Below, in pieces: positions 32,315 through 36,713 of a stretch of 36,713 bases of DNA. Source of the DNA: Alteromonadaceae bacterium UBA2620 (GTDB lineage Bacteria; Pseudomonadota; Gammaproteobacteria; Enterobacterales; Alteromonadaceae). Position 1 is the first letter of the stretch. The number at the start of each line of letters is the position of its first letter. The stretch lies in NCBI GenBank assembly GCA_002339125.1, contig DDJQ01000103.1:1-36713 (forward strand), written 5' to 3'. The notes below the pieces were generated by a model that was given only the letters and a program-made list of their open reading frames with translations, was not told where the DNA came from and made no database searches. The translations under genes were made by a program, and so were the position numbers.

Positions 32315-33541
32315 ATGAAACCGGTACACAGTTCGCACAAGTTAGATAACGTATGTTATGACATTCGCGGTCCGATCGCCGCGCAGGCTCGCAAGATGGA
32401 AGATGAAGGCCATCGTATTCTCAAACTGAATATTGGCAACCCTGCCCCGTTTGGATTTGATGCTCCTGACGATATCCTTAAGGACGTCATTCATAACCTG
32501 CCAACCTCACAAGGCTATTCTGACTCTACCGGTATTTACGCGGCTCGTGTTGCAGTAATGCAGTACTACCAGCAAATGAACATTCGCAACATCCAGGTTG
32601 ATGATGTGTTTATTGGTAATGGCGTGAGTGAAATGATCATGATTGCCATGCAGGCGCTGCTGAATATGGGCGACGAAGTATTGTTACCCAGCCCGGATTA
32701 TCCCCTGTGGACGGCTGCGGTAAGCTTATCTTCCGGTACCCCAGTGCATTACCGCTGTGACGAACAGGCTGGCTGGTTTCCCGATATTGATGACATCAAA
32801 AGTAAGATCACCAAGAAAACCAAAGCCATCGTACTGATCAACCCGAATAACCCCACCGGGGCGGTGTACAGCAAAGAATTACTGCAACAAATTGTCGATT
32901 TGGCCCGCGAGCATGAGCTGGTGGTGTATTCCGACGAAATCTACGACAAGATTCTGTATAACGATGCCAAGCACACGTGTATAGCCTCACTGGCCGATGA
33001 CGTGTTCTTTGTGACGTTTAGCGGTTTATCCAAAAACTACCGCGTGGCGGGCTTCCGTGCCGGCTGGCTGGTGGTATCCGGTAATAAACGCCTGGCTAAA
33101 CACTATATTGAAGGGTTGAATATCCTGTCATCCATGCGGATGTGCGCCAACGTGCCCTGTCAGAGCGCAATACAAACAGCGCTGGGCGGCTATCAGAGCA
33201 TCAACGATTTAGTCAAACCCGGCGGCCGACTGCAATTACAACGGGATTTAGCGGCCCGTCGCCTGAATGACATCGACGGCATCACCTGTGTGCCGCCGAA
33301 TGGCGCCATGTACTGTTTTGCTAAGGTCGATGCCGAGAAGTTTAATATCGCCAACGACGAACAAATGATCCTCGACCTGCTCAGCAGCGAAAAAATCCTG
33401 CTGGTTCACGGCCGTGCCTTTAACTTAAACGAAGGCATTTATTTCCGTCTGGTATTTTTACCGCACAGCGATATTCTAGGCCCGGCCATGAATCGCATTG
33501 AAAACTTCTTTAATGGCTACCGCCAGAAAGGTAAAAAGTAA
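32315..33541 (+). CDS. alaA: Alanine-synthesising aminotransferase (YfbQ)
   Basis: A 408-aa class I PLP aminotransferase closely resembling E. coli AlaA (YfbQ), which makes alanine from pyruvate and glutamate. Matching stretches include KLDNVCYDIRGPIAAQA, LKLNIGNPAPFGFDAPDDIL, LLPSPDYPLWTAAVSLSSGT, INPNNPTGAVYSKELLQQIV, the Schiff-base Lys in FSGLSKNYRVAGFRAGW and CANVPCQSAIQTALGGYQSI. Length is normal. It overlaps yfbR by one base (TAATG), an arrangement also seen as neighbours in E. coli. The ATG has only a weak upstream purine stretch. Confidence 0.97.
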   Translation: MKPVHSSHKLDNVCYDIRGPIAAQARKMEDEGHRILKLNIGNPAPFGFDAPDDILKDVIHNLPTSQGYSDSTGIYAARVAVMQYYQQMNIRNIQVDDVFIGNGVSEMIMIAMQALLNMGDEVLLPSPDYPLWTAAVSLSSGTPVHYRCDEQAGWFPDIDDIKSKITKKTKAIVLINPNNPTGAVYSKELLQQIVDLAREHELVVYSDEIYDKILYNDAKHTCIASLADDVFFVTFSGLSKNYRVAGFRAGWLVVSGNKRLAKHYIEGLNILSSMRMCANVPCQSAIQTALGGYQSINDLVKPGGRLQLQRDLAARRLNDIDGITCVPPNGAMYCFAKVDAEKFNIANDEQMILDLLSSEKILLVHGRAFNLNEGIYFRLVFLPHSDILGPAMNRIENFFNGYRQKGKK

Positions 33542-34146
33542 TGGCTGAAAACAGCCATTTCTTTGCCCACCTGGCCAGGATGAAACTCATTCACCGCTGG
33601 CCGCTGATGCATAATGTGCGAATCGAGAATGTTCAGGAGCACAGCCTGCAGGTGGCTATGGTTGCCCATGCCCTGGCGCTTATTCGTAATCGCTTTTTTG
33701 ATGGCCAGCTCAATCCCGACCGGATTGCCACCCTGGCGATGTTCCATGATGTGTCTGAAGTACTCACCGGTGATCTGCCTACGCCGGTTAAGTACTACAA
33801 CCCGGCCATCAAGGAAGAATATAAAAAGATTGAGAAAATCGCCGAGCAAAAGCTTATCGATATGGCCCCGGAGCCCTTTCGCGAAGATTATGCCGAGTTA
33901 ATCAGCGGTGACAAACACAGCGAAGACGAAGCCTTTATTGTAAAAGCCGCCGACGTAATTTGTGCCTACCTGAAAACGCTTGAGGAGCTCAGCGCCGGTA
34001 ACCGTGAGTTCACGCTTGCCAAAAAGCGCCTTGATAAAATGCTCAAAGACTACCATTCAGACGAAGTGGATTATTTTTTAAAACAATACGTGCCCAGCTT
34101 CTCTCTGAGTCTGGATGAAATTACTCAGGAAGATCACGACGAGTAA
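33541..34146 (+). CDS. yfbR: 5'-deoxynucleotidase (YfbR)
   Basis: A 201-aa HD-domain phosphohydrolase like E. coli YfbR, which removes phosphate from deoxyribonucleoside 5'-monophosphates. Metal ligands are seen in ENVQEHSLQVAMVAHALA, LAMFHDVSEVLTGDLPTPVK and the late Asp in VKAADVICAYLK. It is translationally coupled to alaA (TAATG) and followed 17 bp later by the dGTPase gene, so two deoxynucleotide-degrading enzymes are probably made together. Confidence 0.96.
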   Translation: MAENSHFFAHLARMKLIHRWPLMHNVRIENVQEHSLQVAMVAHALALIRNRFFDGQLNPDRIATLAMFHDVSEVLTGDLPTPVKYYNPAIKEEYKKIEKIAEQKLIDMAPEPFREDYAELISGDKHSEDEAFIVKAADVICAYLKTLEELSAGNREFTLAKKRLDKMLKDYHSDEVDYFLKQYVPSFSLSLDEITQEDHDE

Positions 34147-34163
34147 TAAAGGAGTCAGTCTGT

Positions 34164-35528
34164 ATGCAATCCGATCGGCAATCCAGTCAGCAATCGAATT
34201 GGCAGTCCAACTGGTCTGAACGCCGGTTGCCGCGCACTCAGGCAAGGGACGGCGATCATCGTTCGCCTTTTCAGCGAGATAAAGCGCGGGTACTCCATTC
34301 AGCGGCCTTCCGTCGTTTACAGGCCAAAACTCAGGTGCTGGGGGTGGGCTTAAGCGATTTCTACCGCACCCGCCTCACCCATTCACTGGAAGCGGCGCAG
34401 ATAGGCACCGGCATTACTGCTCAGTTACAAGGCAAATTTCCCCGCTTAACGGAATATGTCAGCCTCGATCCTTATTTAATTGAAACCCTTTGCCTGGCCC
34501 ACGATATCGGTCACCCTCCGTTTGGCCATGGCGGTGAAATAGCACTGCATTACATGATGCACCAGCACGGCGGATTTGAAGGCAATGGCCAGACGTTTCG
34601 CATTGTTACCCGGCTGGAACCCTACACCGCAGAACACGGCATGAACCTGAGTCGTCGCAGTGTACTGGGCCTGGTGAAATACCCCAATTTTATCGATACG
34701 CTGACCAATCAGGATATTGTGCCGGCAGATGAGTTACGCATGCGTCAGGTGAAAGCCGAAAACTGGCACCCGCCTAAAGGGCTGTTCCGCTGCGATGAAA
34801 ACCTGTTCGACTGGTTACTTGACCCGTTAAAACCAGAAGAACGCGACGCCTTTATGGCGTTTAATCAAAGTGCCGGTAAGCACGGTAAAACCAGTCATAA
34901 GTCCTTTGATTGCAGTGTGATGGAGCTGGCCGACGATATTGCCTATGGTATTCACGATCTGGAAGATGCCATTGTGATGGGGATGGTTAAGCGCGCCGAA
35001 TTCAGTGAAGAGCTGGAAAAGCCGTTGATTGAACTCAAAGTGCCGTGGCTGTCTGATGCTATCAGTAAACTCGGTGACCGCTTATTCAGCATAGAACAGT
35101 TTGAGCGCAAAAACGCCATTGGTGCACTGGTTAACTGCTTTATTACCGCAATCCGCATCGAGGAAAACCCACAGTTCACTCACCCCTTGTTGTGTTATCA
35201 GGCGGTTCTGCCTCACCATCACAGTGAAGCCCTGGCCCTGTTTAAACAGTTTGTATACCGCAAGGTCATTCGCAAACCTGAAGTTCAATTACTGGAATAT
35301 AAAGGCCAGCAGGTAGTAATGGAGCTTTTTGAGGCATTCAGCTCAGATCCCACCCGCCTGCTACCAGAAAACACCCGTAGTCGTTGGTTACAGGCCGAGG
35401 AGCAAGGCAACGGTCACCGCGTGATTGCCGATTATATTTCAGGCATGACCGACGAATTCGCCGCCCGTCTCTATTCCAATATGTTTGTGCCTAAGCGCGG
35501 TGGCGTACTCGATACTTTGTCCTTGTAA
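34164..35528 (+). CDS. dgt: dGTP triphosphohydrolase (dGTPase-like, anti-phage type)
   Basis: A 454-aa HD-domain dNTP triphosphohydrolase, cleaving dGTP to deoxyguanosine and triphosphate. Metal ligands appear in YRTRLTHSLEAAQIGTG, CLAHDIGHPPFGHGGE and the Asp of MELADDIAYGIHDLEDA. The N-terminus is a Gln/Ser-rich tail (QSDRQSSQQSNWQSNW) before the family start RTQARDGDHRSPFQRDKARV and HSAAFRRLQAKTQVLG. Related Shewanella and Pseudoalteromonas enzymes protect against phage by draining dNTPs; whether this one does is inference. AAAGGAG precedes the ATG. Third gene of alaA-yfbR-dgt. Confidence 0.93.
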   Translation: MQSDRQSSQQSNWQSNWSERRLPRTQARDGDHRSPFQRDKARVLHSAAFRRLQAKTQVLGVGLSDFYRTRLTHSLEAAQIGTGITAQLQGKFPRLTEYVSLDPYLIETLCLAHDIGHPPFGHGGEIALHYMMHQHGGFEGNGQTFRIVTRLEPYTAEHGMNLSRRSVLGLVKYPNFIDTLTNQDIVPADELRMRQVKAENWHPPKGLFRCDENLFDWLLDPLKPEERDAFMAFNQSAGKHGKTSHKSFDCSVMELADDIAYGIHDLEDAIVMGMVKRAEFSEELEKPLIELKVPWLSDAISKLGDRLFSIEQFERKNAIGALVNCFITAIRIEENPQFTHPLLCYQAVLPHHHSEALALFKQFVYRKVIRKPEVQLLEYKGQQVVMELFEAFSSDPTRLLPENTRSRWLQAEEQGNGHRVIADYISGMTDEFAARLYSNMFVPKRGGVLDTLSL

Positions 35529-35595
35529 CCGCCTGCACGAATGTTTAATACGCTTGCCTACCTGTTAGCAATCAGCAGCAGAGGCAGGATAGATA

Positions 35596-35781
35596 TTAAT
35601 GCAGGGCCAGTTTAACCGTATTTAACTCGCTGGCTTCTGCAGAGGTCGGCATTGCTTTGGCGTCTTCCACCATTACAGCCATGGAATCCAGCACATCCAG
35701 AAAGTCTTTTAATTGCTCAGGATTCATTTGCGCAGACAAGGCTTCAATTTTAGCGATAAGGCTTTTTGTCGGTAATCTCAT
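35596..35781 (-). CDS. Small conserved-looking protein of unknown function
   Basis: A 61-aa acidic helical protein (MRLPTKSLIAKIEALSAQMN, then PEQLKDFLDVLDSMAVMVED, and a short tail) that I do not recognise. No membrane segment. Start set at ATG 35781; an in-frame TTG at 35790 is also possible, and neither has a clear ribosome site. The two regular amphipathic helices suggest a real small protein, but it could be spurious. Confidence 0.5.
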   Translation of the reverse strand: MRLPTKSLIAKIEALSAQMNPEQLKDFLDVLDSMAVMVEDAKAMPTSAEASELNTVKLALH

Positions 35782-35966
35782 AAGTGTCAATATTCTGTGG
35801 TTATAGGCATTGAACCAACAATGTTACAAATATCTTGCCAACTTGTAGGGGGTAGCGTGAGCCTCCGGCGCTGCGACTAATACTATCCAGCGGGGATGAA
35901 ATTTTTTTGTGCTTAATGCGGTCTTAGTACGTAACCAGAGGTATTAGTTTTCGCAAATCAGGCATT

Positions 35967-36713
35967 ATGACTAAACGATTTAAACCATCACAAACTTTTA
36001 AAAGTCACGAAATTACCGACGAATCAGTGTTCTCATCACGACGCAGTTTGCTCAAATCCATGGGGTTTGTTGGTGCTGGCGCTCTGCTCAGCGGTTCTGC
36101 AACAGCTCGCGGCTGGTTTGATGACGATGATGACAAGCCGGCATTCAAGGCCAAACCGCTGGATTTTACCCGCAACGGCAGCCTGTCTACCGACGAAACC
36201 ATGACGCCCTACGCAAAAGTCACCTCATACAACAACTTTTATGAGTTCGGCACCAGTAAAGACGATCCGGTAGAAAATGCCCAGAACTTTCAGGTTGACC
36301 CGTGGTCACTAAAAATTGACGGTATGGTTCGCAACCCCATTACCCTGAGCTATGACGATATCCTCAATAAATTTCCATTAGAGGAACGGGTGTACCGGTT
36401 AAGATGCGTTGAGGCCTGGTCGATGGTGATCCCCTGGCTGGGTTTTGAATTAAATAAACTACTCAAGCTGGCTGATCCGCTCGGTTCGGCTAAATATGTG
36501 GCATTTAAAACCCTGTTCGACCCGAAACAGATGCCGGGTCAACGCAACCCGTTTATGGGTGGTGGTATCGACTACCCTTATGTGGAAGGCCTGCGACTGG
36601 ATGAAGCCATGCACCCGCTATCCCTGATGTCGGTTGGCGTGTATGGTAAAACCCTGCCACCGCAGAACGGCGCGCCAATTCGGCTGGTAGTGCCATGGAA
36701 ATATGGCTTTAAA
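35967..36713 (+). CDS. msrP: Protein-methionine-sulfoxide reductase catalytic subunit, 5' part (cut by window end)
   Basis: 249 codons are present and the frame runs off the right edge. The N-terminus has a twin-arginine signal (SRRSLLKSMGFVGAGALLSG), so the protein is exported folded with its molybdopterin cofactor. The sulfite-oxidase fold starts near residue 55; NNFYEFGTSKDDPVENAQNF and WSLKIDGMVRNPITLSYDDI are typical, the Mo-ligand Cys is in YRLRCVEAWSMVIPWLGF, and APIRLVVPWKYGFK ends the visible part. MsrP repairs oxidised methionines in periplasmic proteins, taking electrons from the haem partner MsrQ, whose gene would be expected just outside the window. Confidence 0.95.
   Translation, partial: MTKRFKPSQTFKSHEITDESVFSSRRSLLKSMGFVGAGALLSGSATARGWFDDDDDKPAFKAKPLDFTRNGSLSTDETMTPYAKVTSYNNFYEFGTSKDDPVENAQNFQVDPWSLKIDGMVRNPITLSYDDILNKFPLEERVYRLRCVEAWSMVIPWLGFELNKLLKLADPLGSAKYVAFKTLFDPKQMPGQRNPFMGGGIDYPYVEGLRLDEAMHPLSLMSVGVYGKTLPPQNGAPIRLVVPWKYGFK

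Overview
The window comes from a marine-type gammaproteobacterium, most likely order Alteromonadales (Alteromonadaceae or close kin). This rests on the gene content: a DUF2788-flavodoxin pair with fur downstream, DUF3718 and DUF2189 proteins, an etfBA/ETF-QO set, an H-NS-type protein, an alaA-yfbR-dGTPase cluster and several RND pumps. Base composition looks moderate (near 45-50% GC by eye). This is a family-level inference only. No rRNA, tRNA, CRISPR array, IS element or prophage gene was seen; most of the window is ordinary chromosome.

Layout. 1-1.5 kb: a degenerate tandem repeat (61-160) that forms the last codons of a small membrane protein, then a small alpha/beta hydrolase and an unrecognised 121-aa protein whose start lies just behind an excellent LexA (SOS) box. 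1.6-6.0 kb: an RND efflux adaptor and permease on the minus strand. 6.3-10.7 kb: a stand-alone CBM48-like protein, etfBA (minus) divergent from ETF-QO (plus) around a perfect 18-bp operator-like palindrome, then an H-NS family gene. 10.7-15.9 kb: ybfF-type esterase, a Fur box in front of DUF2788-fldA, a TonB-domain lipoprotein, a chemoreceptor with a sigma-28-like promoter, and fur. 16-20.6 kb: a pxpABC 5-oxoprolinase operon ending in a D-amino-acid-aminotransferase-like gene, then divergent cvfB-like and OsmC-family genes. 20.6-29.6 kb: an MFS transporter and a second RND operon (lipoprotein adaptor plus two different permeases), preceded by 20-bp-phased direct repeats. 29.7-32.1 kb: a secreted DUF3718 protein, about 550 bp of AT-rich non-coding DNA, a DUF2189 membrane protein and an LRAT/NlpC-P60-like protein. 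32.3-35.5 kb: alaA-yfbR-dGTPase. The right end cuts through msrP.

How the genes work together. etfBA and ETF-QO pass electrons from acyl-CoA and amino-acid dehydrogenases to ubiquinone. Flavodoxin is placed under Fur, as expected for replacing ferredoxin when iron is short. PxpABC recycles 5-oxoproline to glutamate. The two HD-domain nucleotide hydrolases (YfbR and a dGTPase of the group that includes phage-defence members) sit next to each other and together could drain deoxynucleotides.

The most novel-looking items are the SOS-controlled small gene of unknown function, the identical palindrome TGTAATTTAATTACA in two distant intergenic regions, the long hydrophobic insertion in the first plus-strand RND permease, and the yfbR-dGTPase pairing. 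I did not find a clear, wholly new multi-gene system.
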